The notes below the pieces were generated by a model, which did not search any database, was not told the DNA's origin, and worked only from the letters and a program-made list of their open reading frames with translations. This document shows positions 43,586 through 53,975 of a stretch of 64,000 bases of DNA, piece after piece. How positions within the stretch are numbered: the stretch's first letter is position 1; each line of letters begins with the position of its first letter. The DNA comes from Calonectria ilicicola (Eukaryota > Ascomycota > Sordariomycetes > Hypocreales > Nectriaceae): the NCBI GenBank assembly GCA_020809705.1, contig CP085836.1, positions 496,001 through 560,000 of the forward strand, read 5' to 3'. Position numbers and translations under genes: made by a program.

Positions 43586-44266
43586 ATGAACTCCTCTTTC
43601 GATATTCAAGCATTCCCTTGTCGTGCTCGCAACCTCAAAACGGAACTTCTCTATAGGGACAATAAGCTTTCGCTTTTCTCCTGCAAATCCCAAAACGATC
43701 AAGGAGTGAAACGTGAAAAGGTCTTTCTTGAGCGAAACATTCACGGTGATAGCCCAGTTGACGTGGTCATTATCATTGCCCGAGTCAAGATCCATGGGGA
43801 AACATGTATCGTCTTGACGCGGCAATGGCGTGAAGCTACGGGCAAGTACTCAATCGCACTGCCTGCGGGAGTCTACGACAACAGAAAGGACAACAGCGCC
43901 ACTGAGGCAGGCTTGCGCGAGCTCCAGGAGGAAACGCCAATCACAGCTACAAGAGAGGATATCCGTGCTATCTGCCCTGTTTCTTATTCCTCCGATGGCT
44001 GCTTAAGCGAAACCTTCCAGTTACTTCTGGTCGATGCAAAGCCTAAAGATGGCACCCAATTTCTGAAGGGAGTTGTCAATGGCTCTGTTGATCAGACCGA
44101 GACAGAGAGCATCTTAACTCTCTATGTTCCCGAAGACGAGTTGTACCCGGCCCTGCAGATGCTTCAGGAGAATGATCACTCCATTGATGGTCGCCTGGTG
44201 TGCTGGGCCGCTGGTGTCTACTTTGCAAAGATTGCTGTGAATGGAGTTGGGGATCAGAAATTATAG
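43586..44266 (+). CDS. Nudix hydrolase
   Basis: 226 aa from ATG 43586 (context CCCACAATGAAC). An in-frame ATG at 43502 would add a 28-residue hydrophobic leader (NFLGCLFLNIHFFFIIYSLQ), which could be an anchor but is more likely untranslated. The fold follows ADP-ribose/nucleoside-diphosphate-sugar pyrophosphatases: TCIVLTRQWREA, then PAGVYDNRKDN..ATEAGLRELQEETPI, the Nudix box. The metal-binding REXXEE core (RELQEE) is intact. The first conserved Glu of the box is not in its usual place, the Gly-to-RE spacing is two residues longer than usual, and the final Gly is Pro. It should cleave a nucleoside diphosphate linked to another moiety. Substrate is unknown. Confidence 0.75.
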   Translation: MNSSFDIQAFPCRARNLKTELLYRDNKLSLFSCKSQNDQGVKREKVFLERNIHGDSPVDVVIIIARVKIHGETCIVLTRQWREATGKYSIALPAGVYDNRKDNSATEAGLRELQEETPITATREDIRAICPVSYSSDGCLSETFQLLLVDAKPKDGTQFLKGVVNGSVDQTETESILTLYVPEDELYPALQMLQENDHSIDGRLVCWAAGVYFAKIAVNGVGDQKL

Positions 44267-45273
44267 GAGCATATGAATGCTTTCTAGGTAATCTTTCTGG
44301 GTAGTTGTGTTGGAGATAGCTACAGGGTAGGTTATTTTGAGCACGAACATCTGCACCGATCAGTTCAAAAACAGCAGTGAAATGGGGTAGAATCCGTATG
44401 TTGCATAACCACACACACAGCCCAAAGAGTCGATTTTCTTGGTTGTTTGCTATGGCTGGAAGGGAAGGTTTGGAGTAGGTTAGCAGCAGGGGAAGGAAAA
44501 CAAGACAAAACCAAGCATAATAAAATTAAATAAAGATCATGAACATCACCACAGTAAGCAGATCGAACAGTCCCTCCAAAAGAGAGGCTTAGAATAAGCT
44601 GAAAAACTGTTGATTGGGGCGTGTTGGTCTTCTTCCTGGTGTTGAGACTGGAATCCCTTTTACACCAAGACCGGACTAACTAATCCGCCGACTAAAGCTA
44701 ATTTTTCAAAAGGCCGAGGGTTCGAACCTACGTCCCCATCACAGCAGTGTTAACTTTTTGTAAGGCAAAAAGGTAGAGGCTCTCTCTTCAGCTTACCTTG
44801 GACAAGTTGTGAAAATGGTTGCGCATAGTAGGCATTAGACCTTGAACATTGCATGTCATATTGAATGAATGAGCATTTATGTAGTGTGTTGGAGACGTGT
44901 TCGAATCGCTGGCCTTGTTTGAGACTTCTTTTTTGAGGGACCGTTGATAGAGGGGTCCCGATGACATTTATGCTATTTGTTTGGTCCTAGTTTTATCGGG
45001 ATCCTGTTTATTTCCTTGCTCTATTAGCTGGCCTACTCCTACAATAGGTCCTCTCTCACAGCCCTTCGAATAGCTGATCCTTTTTGCGAGACCCTTTTCG
45101 CGGTTTTGGGCTGCGTGTGCGTTTTATGCTACGCTCAACCCCGCCCCATTTCAAGAGCGGTATCGTAGCCCCGATTGAGTGCAGTGGATATCTCAAAGAT
45201 TCCCGCAAGGGAAATACAGTCAAGGTTAGATTTGCTCAATAGCATATAATCATTAAAGTCCTATGTGCGCGGC
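44267..45273. other. Convergent 3' regions and spacer
   Basis: About 1 kb without a gene. A sequence at 44713-44750 contains GGGTTCGAACC, resembling a tRNA T-loop, but no complete cloverleaf can be folded around it. Confidence 0.45.
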
Positions 45274-47430
45274 TCATATATTTAGCATGCATGTATAAGT
45301 GAATGACTCAACATCGGAAGCCAAAATTCCATCCAATACCTCCATGTCCAGTGCTAAAAACTCCTCCTTCGCTTCACAGGCTCTTTTCAGGTGCTGCAGG
45401 GCTGTTTCTATTTTAGCGAGGCTCCGAGAATGGTCGCTGATGTTCTCTTCTGCAGCTTGAACCCTTTTTTCAATGTTTACTGAATACCCCAGTAGCTCTT
45501 CCAAAACCGCTCTCATGCCTTCTAATCTGCTTTGGTGTAATAATCTGCTGACACTATTGTTGATGTTTTTGATATGCCACGCGCTTCCATCTGCGTTTTC
45601 GGCACCGTCAACGCATGCGTGTGATGACTCGATATCCGTGCTGCTCGATACCATGTGCATCGACTGGGATGCACGGTCCTTGATGATCTCAGCAACCCTT
45701 GACTCGACTTGTAACTGATCAAAGTTGGATTTCGCATGATCTAGTACGGCTTGTGTTGTGAGAAGAAGCTGCTCATACTCTTCAATCCGCGCCTGCATGT
45801 TTTCTAATTGTAGTGCGTTGAGCCTCTGGAGCTTCTCGAGAGATGGAAAGGCCTGTTGTTGGGGCACATGATGCTCCATAGCCACCTCTTGGGCTGTAGC
45901 AACGATTGTATCAAGCTGATGGTTATTCTTTGCGTCTGAGTCTCCCGAGTATGTTGGAACTTGGGCAGACGAAAGGCACGGGTCGTAATGGGTAGGTAAG
46001 TCGACACCTTCTAGAAGTTGCAGAAAGGCTTCCCGTTGCTGAGATGGTTCAATCGACTGCGGGACTGCTCCTGATTCAAGGTGACTTTGCAGAAATGCCA
46101 GGACGAATATACCGCAACTAACGCCGTCATCTTGCTGCGCACATTCCTATTTAGACTGTCAGATGGATCTTTAGTAATTTTCTGTGGATGCCCAAACCTT
46201 ATGGTGGAAACTGAGTCTGTGACTTGGGTAATATTTCTCTACCCACGAATGTATGCGCACCTTCGTCCTCCGAGCACGCTCATCATCCCATACAGAATCG
46301 AAAAGCTCGCAACGAATGGTCGCTCTGCCCATCTCCAATACCCCAAGTGCCCAGTGTTTGGGTTTGCGGAAATGAATCGGAAAATAGATCTGCTCCGATT
46401 CGGTAAAGGATCTGATGGTCTGGGGTTCACTCCCCTCTCCGTCTGCTTGGAACCAGAGAGAATCCACCAAGCGAATTTTCCTTGAGTTTTGCCCCATCTT
46501 TTTCCTATGACGATCCAAAAGGGCTTCACACAAGAATGTGAGAACACTACTTGACAACCAAGAGTGAACAGTGAGCTGGTGCCTGGCTCTTTCGGCGATT
46601 ATTTCTGTCGAGCCATCGCTACAATTACTTGATTCTGGATCAAATGGTGGGACAGACTCTTTGTCGACGTCGATCATTTCGTCAACATCAATAACTTCGT
46701 CGACATCGATCATTTCGCTCACCGATCTGTTGTGTTCTTCTTGGGCTGCGTCATCGCACAGTTGAGGAGAGAACGGGTTTTCCGAAATCATGTCCATTCC
46801 GTCTTCGCTGGATGTTTCACATTCTTGACTCATTGTGTCTTTTTCAGCGTTAAGATGGGTATTTTTAAAGTCGTTACTTATCAAACTTTCCGGTACGACT
46901 TCTTCATCTTTGCTGATGCTTCCTTCGACGGAACCGAGATTTCGGACCGAAGCGGGATTTCGTCTCACTGTGCGGCTCCCCGGATTCTTCAAAAGTTTCA
47001 GTGCTCGTCGGCAAACCTGAACACTCAAGATGCCTGATTTGGAGTTCTCAAGGGCAATACGAAGAGCCCCTTTCTCTTGCCATAGAGATTCAAGGTAAAC
47101 GTCCTTTTTTTTGCCATACTTTGTCACATTGACTAGCTCATCCAGGATAAGCTTGGTGACATCTTTTCCGAGACGTTTATTATAACCGCGGGCGACATCC
47201 TGGGGCAGCCATGAAGTTCCACCCCAACTTTCGGTGAGATATTCTCTCAGCATTCTCTTTTCCTTTTCCACTAACATGCGACTCTTGGCCCCATTCTGCG
47301 ATCCTATGCTCTTGCGTTTCCTGTTTCTTGGCTTCAGCTCCAGATCGCTCTCAGCCACTCGAGTGATGGGTTCGGGAATGTCCGAAAACATCGAGGAGAT
47401 GCCCGTCATTCCTAGGCCCCCGGGGTCCAT
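45274..47430 (-). CDS. Ulp1-like (C48) cysteine peptidase with coiled-coil tail
   Basis: Two exons (47430-46198 and 46146-45274), intron 46147-46197 (GTTTGG..AAATAG), 701 aa. Residues about 35-150 are a basic helical region (KSRMLVEKEKRMLREYL, WLPQDVARGYNKRL). An acidic linker with three VIDVDE-type repeats follows. The peptidase domain spans about residues 280-460: IYFPIHFRKPKHWALGVLEM (catalytic His), CELFDSVWDDERA (catalytic Asp), and after the splice AQQDDGVSCGIFVLAFLQ (Gln and Cys), the His-Asp-Gln-Cys set of C48 SUMO/NEDD8-type peptidases. The last ~190 residues are a coiled coil (LEKLQRLNALQLENMQARIE). It likely removes SUMO or another ubiquitin-like tag. Members of this family are expanded in aspergilli, often in variable regions. 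Confidence 0.8.
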
Positions 47431-48286
47431 GATGTTTGTCCGAATAATGGTCTACCGGGACAGTATTCGGAAAATTACTGAAGCCTGGATGCATTAAGGT
47501 TTGGTAGTAAGCTGCGGTAGTATCGGAGACGCAAGCGCAGTCTGCGATCAAACGGCCAGTTTAGACAGCCTTGAGAGGGAGGCAATAACGTGTTTTAGGT
47601 CCAAGACGAAATCAACAATGCAGAACCGTAACTTTGGCGAGAAAAAGAATACAATACAAGACCACGGAGTTGAAAGAAGAAGACAAAAAAGAGTGCAGGA
47701 AGGATGCTCCCAGAAAATAGACAGATTTAGGTGCAGATGATGGGTTATAAACATGAGAAGAAACGGAAAGATGGCGGGAATATCACATCGCAAAAGATAA
47801 GAATCCATTATCAAATCAGTTTGAACAAGGCGAAAAGCCAGTCACCGTGCCTAGTAATCTACGCGACCAAAGGGGTTGGGGCTCATCTGGTGGCTGGTGG
47901 CATTCTCTCTATTCTCTTAACCAATGAATGTCGCATATCTGCAAACCTGATGGCAGAACATCTTTTCCAATATGTAAATAAGGCTCCCATTGAGATTAGA
48001 CGAATAAGGGCTGCAGAATCTGTTCAACAAATGGCAATAACTGGGGTTTTGGTAGGGCTTTTTACGAAAGAAGCAAAAGATGAAGGGACTGAATTAGTGC
48101 GCATGTACAATACCCACAGGGACAATATGCATTTATTTTATCTACGTAATTTTTCTTTTTGGTTTATTTTTCTAGTATGGTTTATTTATGCACACGTAAA
48201 TGAGCGAATGTATATTTTATTTTATTTTTATGTTGTATCTTTTTGACTTTTGTTCTTTTGTCCTTTTATTTGGAACTTTCTATTTG
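47431..48286. other. Upstream region with one uncertain ORF
   Basis: A plus-strand frame from ATG 47734 to 48246 (about 170 aa) contains ISLNKAKSQSPCLVIYATKG and MAEHLFQYVNKAPIEIRRIR. It ends in an aromatic, T-rich-derived tail that looks like non-coding sequence. I could not tie it to any family, and it may be part of the neighbouring repeat element's flank. Confidence 0.3.
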
Positions 48287-48604
48287 GCATCCTCGTTTGG
48301 CTAACCAGCATCCCTCTAAGTACCTTATGTATTCACACTAAATATTTAACTTTTTAAAAAATTATTTAAAAATATAATATATATTAAAAAAATAAAAGAA
48401 AAATATATTTATATATTATATTAATTACAATATTTATTACTATTTTTTTTTATTTTTATAAAAATTATTTTATTAAATTTTCTTTTATTATAAATAATAT
48501 TCTTAATACTTAAGATACATTATATAAAAATGCTTAGTTAGAAACAGACGCACTATTTGCCTTAATAGGCTTAAAAAGGATGCTGGTTAGCCAGACGAGG
48601 ATGC
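48287..48604. mobile_element. MITE-like AT-rich element with 27-bp inverted ends
   Basis: GCATCCTCGTTTGGCTAACC and the following AGCATCC at the left end (48287-48313) is the reverse complement of 48578-48604 with a single mismatch. The ~260 bp between the arms is extremely rich in A and T and has no ORF. This fits a non-autonomous miniature inverted-repeat element. I see no clear target-site duplication. The arms contain the subrepeat AGCATCC, which reappears just outside the right end. Confidence 0.65.
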
Positions 48605-48869
48605 TGATTAGGAAGTCCCTTTTATTTTACCTCACACTAGGTAGTACAGGATCACGTCTTTTGCTTTGAGCTGGGATCCATCGGAGCCGTTGTATGCACA
48701 ATGAAGCAAAAGTGTTCTATTTTATTTTGTATATGTATATATTTGAACTATTATGCCACAGTTATGAATCAATAGACAAAACCAACAATGCAATCCAAAA
48801 GCAATTGCAGCTTCGCACCGAACTTAATCCCCCACCAGCACCGTTCCCAGAATGTCCCTAAATCTGGTT
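48605..48869. other. Spacer
   Basis: No gene is seen; 3' side of the Gln-rich protein gene. Confidence 0.45.
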
Positions 48870-49373
48870 TCAGAGGGTATCTTCAACACGAGTAGGCGGC
48901 AGAAAACACTTTCGGAATTCTCGAAACTCGTCAATGAGCTGTTGTTGCTGTATAAGAAGTGGCTCCAAGAGCTGTTTGGTCTGTGTCTCCTGCTTTTGCA
49001 AAATCTGCACAAGGAGCTGCCGGTGTTCCTGGCGTACATCCTCAACAGTCTTTATGCAAAGCAAATCATGATCTCGCTGGGATTGGGCATCCTTTGCTTG
49101 CTGCTGTCCGAGGCGTGCCATACTTTCCCCAAGGGTATGTAGAGTTGGCCCCTGTCTTTGACAAGGCTGCTGTGCCTGTTCAGGTTGTTTTTGAGGACCA
49201 GAAGACATTGTCTGGTATGCGAGATTTTGCAGCTGTTGCTGCTGCTGAGCCATCATGTAAGGATGCATCTGCCCGAGTTGCTGTTGATATTGCTGGTATA
49301 GTAGCGCCAATCGCTCTTCCAGTTGCCAAATTTGTTGTTGCACGACGTATGGAGGGTCCATTACCATCGACAT
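48870..49373 (-). CDS. Gln-rich coiled-coil protein (167 aa)
   Basis: Single frame from ATG at 49373. Two Gln-rich helical parts (QQQIWQLEERLALLYQQYQQ and LLEPLLIQQQQLIDEFREFR) flank a Pro/Gln linker. The heptad pattern suggests a coiled-coil dimer. No domain is recognised. It lies on the same strand as the Ulp1-like and coiled-coil genes, separated from the former by the MITE-like element. Low complexity makes the call less secure than length alone suggests. Confidence 0.45.
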   Translation of the reverse strand: MSMVMDPPYVVQQQIWQLEERLALLYQQYQQQLGQMHPYMMAQQQQQLQNLAYQTMSSGPQKQPEQAQQPCQRQGPTLHTLGESMARLGQQQAKDAQSQRDHDLLCIKTVEDVRQEHRQLLVQILQKQETQTKQLLEPLLIQQQQLIDEFREFRKCFLPPTRVEDTL

Positions 49374-50180
49374 ATAGACAGGAACAACCTATTTATTTGT
49401 AGTATTGCAGGGCAGCAACGAATTGATCCCAGATTATGAGACACGACGGATATGGCGCGCTATCGCCACATGAGAAGTAGTTATACACGCTGACAGCGAC
49501 TTCTATTCTAGAAAACGGCAATTTCAAGACGTGAGCCTAGAACATCTTGTCCCACAGCACATACATTCGCAACACGGGCCATGGTTTTTGTGATTTTGTA
49601 GTCTATACATGCGCCGCCAATACGGTAGCTGTTTTATTTTACCCTATTTCCTGACCAAGACGGAATCCAGGACCGAGATCCCAAAACCAGCCGACAGCGA
49701 TATTAAGACAAGTGCATACATTTAGATTGTTGTTCGATTCTACTCTTTAGTCAATATTGGCGCCAATTACCCCATCTAATTGTATAACATAATGCCAATT
49801 GTTGACTAGAATGCGGTCCATATATGCGGCACATATCTGCGCTCTTCCTTTTAGAGATACTTCCTTTTGGAGATGCTTGCCTCCATTGACTGCCTGCCTA
49901 GTCGCGTTTATACATCTACGTATTAATGTACAAATCCATGTACACATTCGTGAATGCATACTGTACATTTATGCATGCATGCATTTTGTCTTTCTGAGCT
50001 TTCCTAATATTTCTGCCCGCATCTGCGATGGACTTCTGCAAGTGGTCTACCCCACCTCCCCGGGTCCCGACCGATCAAATCATCCCACTGCACTTCTGGG
50101 ACGACAATCCTTTATACAGGAGAATTATATTGTACAATTTGGCAGTATTTGATGATGTGCTTGATCCGAAGAAGCCCTAA
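49374..50180. other. Intergenic, no gene seen
   Basis: Only short frames without motifs. Confidence 0.45.
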
Positions 50181-50924
50181 AGCAGTCTTGAGGGATTGGT
50201 ATCGCAGCCAACCTGGCGAAAACTCGGTGCAAGGTTGAGGAAAGGGGTATGATCTTCTTGAATTTGCTTAAGACAACACCGTGATCCAGCACAGGGCTCA
50301 CATCTCCACAGACTAGAGGTGGTCTTGAGTACCATGTCCCCATCGAATTCACTTCGCAGCGACCTGCAGTTGGCTTCAGCCATGTGGACTGCCTCAACAT
50401 AGCCAAGAAAGACCATCCGCTCTCCTCTAGACTCCCTGAGCCATCGGTGCTCCCGGCTGTCGTAGGCAATCCGGACGAGTGCATTGACTTGGCCTGTGGT
50501 CCGGGGTGTCCGGCTTGCATCGATGATTACCTTTACACCGATCGGCCAATCTTAGGCCTTTGCGTCGTGTCTTTCAAGGATGCCACTCTAGTCACCCTGC
50601 ACTGGCTGCACATAGCGTGCGATGCATTGGGCATGAAAGAACTGGTAAGTGGCGCTCCCGGTATTCTTTGGAACTGGAGCCACGTACCAGGTCTCGTACT
50701 CAAACTGGTCAAAAGCGGAACTGTTTGCGGCGGACTTCTCAGCCGCAGCTGCCACGCCACGCAAGACACCCCTTTATGCGTCATATATTGCTCATCATCA
50801 GGTTCCATTCCAATTTCCAGAGGGTTTCATCATCATTGGCAAAGATCCAAAAGGAAACACATGACTGTGTGGTTACCGGATACAGGGGCTGTGGGAAAGG
50901 ATCGAAAGGCAGTTGGAGACATGA
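50181..50924 (+). pseudogene. Decayed trichothecene-acetyltransferase-like gene
   Basis: Fragments of a fungal BAHD-type acyltransferase appear in order but in different frames. RDWYRSQPG is followed one frame over by WRKLGARLRK. Then come LEYHVPIEF and [25 protein letters not shown], then the [20 protein letters not shown] region, equivalent to the family's SWPHTLFDAMG segment; the usual catalytic-type His is retained but its context is altered. The C-terminal part ([40 protein letters not shown]) follows directly, so about 200 middle residues are missing. A TGA replaces the expected Trp codon after PKGNT, and [12 protein letters not shown] follows in the same frame. One frameshift, one large deletion and one nonsense codon make function very unlikely. 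Confidence 0.6.
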
Positions 50925-51184
50925 AAGGAAGGATGACGGATAGGCTAAATGTCCAAATTACGTTAAACATGTTCGTGATTTATGCATACTGGTTTCCCCC
51001 ACATATCCTCGCTTTCGACTCAGCACAAATTCCCCATTGATTAATGGAATTCACTGCACATCACAAATGTGTCTGCCAAAGTGCGGATTGCGATTGAATA
51101 TGAACCTAATATGAACCTCTCGTAGGCTAGGCCAATGTTGCATTGTCCTGGCTAGGAAAGACCCTCTCTTCACAGCCGATCCCG

Positions 51185-52507
51185 TCAACTCCATTTTAAA
51201 ACCGCCTTCAGTGTTGTACCTTCCCTCGTATCCCTTATGGCTACATCGTAGTCTTTAATGTCATAAAAAGTAATGATTTTTTCGACAGGGTAGTTTCCTT
51301 TTGCATTTTCAGCCATCAAAAATGGAATCAGCTATTGCATGTTAATATAGTGCATTACGTACAGGGGAACTGCTAGCTATAGAATTTATAGAATTCGAAT
51401 ACCTTGGTGGGCTGGGCATCTCCTTCGCAGCAGCCAATGTATTGACGCCCATGGATGAGTTGTGCGAAGACATCAATGCCGACCTTCTTCCCCGGCTAGG
51501 GTTCCACCTAGTTAGTCGGTTCCTTCTCGAAGGCATAACTATGTCGGGGAATTCACAAGGGCCATACCATCGGTGCGCCAACAGTGGCAGCTTTCCCGCG
51601 CGTTCCAAGACAGTTGATCATGTTTTCAACGACGGTTGGAATGCCCGAGCAATCAACGGCATAATCAACACCGTTGGGAGGTGCAATCTCACGAATCTTG
51701 GACACCAGATCCGGGTCACTACCCAGGATTGCCCTGGTCGCCCCCAAACTCTGAGCCAAATCAAGACGGGACTGCTTCAGGTCGATGGCGATAATTTCTT
51801 TAGCTTTTCGAAGCTTGGCGGCCATCACTGCGCTCATACCAACAGACCCAACGCCAAATATGGCTACGCTCTTGCCTGGCTGTACATCGAGCGCGTTCAG
51901 GACAGCACCCGCGCCTGTTTGTATGCCGCACCCGAGCGGGGCAAATAGAGCCAAGTCCGTGTCTCGGTCAACCTTGACAAGGCACGAGCGATGGGCGATT
52001 GCATGTCGAGCAAAAGAACTTTGGCCAAAAAAGCTGCTGTGAATAGGTTTCTCCTGTCCGTCACAAGAAATCGCCAGTGTAGAGGTCCCGTCCATCCTCT
52101 TACCTCCAAAGTTGAGCGGGACGAAGGAGTGACAATAAGCAGGGTGCCCAGACTGACAATGGTGACAAGCCAAACAATGAGCAAATGACAACAACACCTT
52201 GTCACCAGGTTGCAGGTCGCTAATGCTTGAACCAATCTCTCGCACAATGCCGGCCCCTATAAGTTTCAGACAACGTTCTCATGGTCAGGGACAGGCGTTG
52301 TGTAAGAGATTTACCTTCATGTCCGAGGACGGCTGGGGCCGAGGCGGGAAGCGTTCCATCAGCACAAGACAAGTCCGTATGACAAATCCCAGTGGCATGT
52401 ATCTCAACAAGAGCTTCGTCATCTCTTATCTCGGCAACGCTTACCTGGCCCAACGAAAATGGCTCGCCGATCTCCTTTAGAATCAGTGCTGCAGTAGTGG
52501 TGACCAT
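51185..52507 (-). CDS. Zinc alcohol dehydrogenase (aryl/benzyl-alcohol type)
   Basis: Four exons (52507-52315, 52256-51568, 51495-51403, 51331-51185; introns 58, 72 and 71 nt) give 373 aa. Catalytic zinc ligands are in GICHTDLS and GHEGAG plus the later GCGIQTGAGA. Structural zinc ligands are the four Cys of CLACHHCQSGHPAYC. The NAD-binding motif is VAIFGVGSVGMSAV, followed by IIAIDLKQSRLDLA, whose Asp favours NAD(H) over NADP(H). The segment DVFAQLIHGRQYIGCCEGD is typical of aryl/benzyl alcohol dehydrogenases. The frame is also open upstream of ATG 52507 without another ATG. The enzyme should interconvert aromatic or other alcohols and aldehydes in the cytosol. Confidence 0.88.
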
Positions 52508-52889
52508 ATTTAGACCAAAAGGTTTGGGTTCTGCTTTTTCATCAATGGGCAAAATAGTTGAAAGTCGTAATGTGTAAGGTTTTGAAGTTCAGGGAAATCT
52601 GATGATGAGAACAATTTAATGTTTCATCCCGGCTACCAATTTTATGTGTGATCTAACGCTTATGTGGACCCAGGAGACTACCCTACCCATGGGCAAGTAA
52701 ACTCCATTTATTTGTCATGATCTCCACCCTCATCCATATAAAGCCACCTTATACTATATCACATGGATTCTCTTGATCACTTTTCCATCATAGCGGTCTA
52801 TCGTATAAATCGAGCTTTACTGCTTTGCTTCTCAACCTCCTTCAAGGTCATCCACAACCAACACCGTTTTTTCAATCCTTATCTTCAAT
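52508..52889. promoter_or_regulatory. Divergent promoter region
   Basis: The 380-bp spacer separates the start codons of the alcohol dehydrogenase gene (minus) and the 221-aa protein gene (plus), and must hold both promoters. A TATA-like TATAAAGCC at 52738-52746 could serve the plus-strand gene. Confidence 0.45.
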
Positions 52890-53555
52890 ATGCGTTGTCT
52901 AGCAGCCGAACCCCAGCAGGATTCACAAGTCATCTCTTTGACAGGACGGGTAGTCATGGTTGTATACAAGACCCATCCGTCTATAGGACATGATCGCGTT
53001 GCGTTTACCATCAAGAATTATTTCAGTCATTTCATGTCCTCAGACGATGTGGAAATCCATATTTTCGGCGCTCGGATTCCCGCCTTTCAGGGCTATAGCG
53101 GTTGGCATGACTTTGTTCTGCTATCCTTTTCGGAAGAAATTGTGTTTCCGGATATTCGTATGTTCGGATTGTCAGAAAGGTTATCTAATAAACAGTGGGT
53201 AGATGCAGAAGGAATAGACATACGACATCTCAGTTATCACAAACACAACCCAGCAGTGCTTGCGAGCAACTTCTTGACGTTATGGAATCCGCTATTGTGG
53301 CCCCATATTTGGCGTCGTTTAGGAGAATGCATCGATTCTCTACATCCCACAGTCCCCTTTCCGCGACTCGATCGCTTGTCTGATGAAGCGATTTCGCAAG
53401 CAGCTGGGGAGTGGTACCGGCAAGTGACTGGCTGTGATGGCACTGACGGAACGGGCGCACGCTCCTACTTGCCCGGTGCCCCCAAGGCTTGGTCTTGGTT
53501 TCCCGATAACACTATCGGCTTTGGCAAGTGTACCGGTATATCTCTGCACAGATAA
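52890..53555 (+). CDS. Hypothetical protein (221 aa)
   Basis: Intronless from ATG at 52890. The sequence looks folded (VVMVVYKTHPSIGHDRVAFT, DDVEIHIFGARIPAFQGYSG, WHDFVLLSFSEEIVFPDIRM, NFLTLWNPLLWPHIWRRLGE). Evenly spaced Trp, Phe and His residues suggest a globular domain. There is no signal peptide or TM segment. I do not recognise it. It shares a promoter region with the alcohol dehydrogenase, so co-regulation is possible. Confidence 0.5.
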   Translation: MRCLAAEPQQDSQVISLTGRVVMVVYKTHPSIGHDRVAFTIKNYFSHFMSSDDVEIHIFGARIPAFQGYSGWHDFVLLSFSEEIVFPDIRMFGLSERLSNKQWVDAEGIDIRHLSYHKHNPAVLASNFLTLWNPLLWPHIWRRLGECIDSLHPTVPFPRLDRLSDEAISQAAGEWYRQVTGCDGTDGTGARSYLPGAPKAWSWFPDNTIGFGKCTGISLHR

Positions 53556-53975
53556 TCTGCGCCCGAATCCACATAAGATATCACGTATTGACTTGTCATA
53601 CCTTGTATCTTGGAGATTCTGTTTGACACCGTTGTGAATGAAGAGCTAGCGAAAAGGAGTTTGGCAACAAAAGAGAATTTAGAATGTAGATATTTCCTAG
53701 AATATATTGTAGTTGGCATAAATGTTCATTTTCTATAGTAAGAGTGGTTTGGCTATGATGGACCAGTTGCTCCCTGCCGGGCCTATACATATGGGCCATC
53801 TTAATTTAACTCAAGTGGATCGCTTCTGTTTCTCCCTCCCTCTCTCTCTCTCTCTCTCCTCCTCTCTCCTTCTCTCTTCCTCTCTCTTTTTTTTCTTTTC
53901 TTGATTAGATTTTGCATTTTCTTTTACTTTATTTATATACGTTATGAAATTTTACACTACTTATCTCTACTTTTT
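53556..53975. other. Convergent 3' regions with CT-rich tract
   Basis: Spacer containing a polypyrimidine repeat at 53830-53902; no gene. Confidence 0.5.
53830..53902 (+). repeat. CT-rich microsatellite
   Basis: About nine uninterrupted CT units flanked by TCC/CTT variants, then a T-rich end. Confidence 0.85.

Noticed and set aside
44713..44750. Possible tRNA (GGGTTCGAACC T-loop-like sequence)
   Set aside because: No matching acceptor, D-arm and anticodon stems could be folded on either strand. The motif is palindromic and can occur by chance.
46081..47037. Plus-strand ORFs opposite the Ulp1-like gene
   Set aside because: They are antisense shadows of the peptidase exons.
47734..48246. 170-aa plus-strand protein
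   Set aside because: No motif was found, and the C-terminal half derives from T-rich sequence running into the MITE-like element. Kept only as an uncertain ORF in the gap note.
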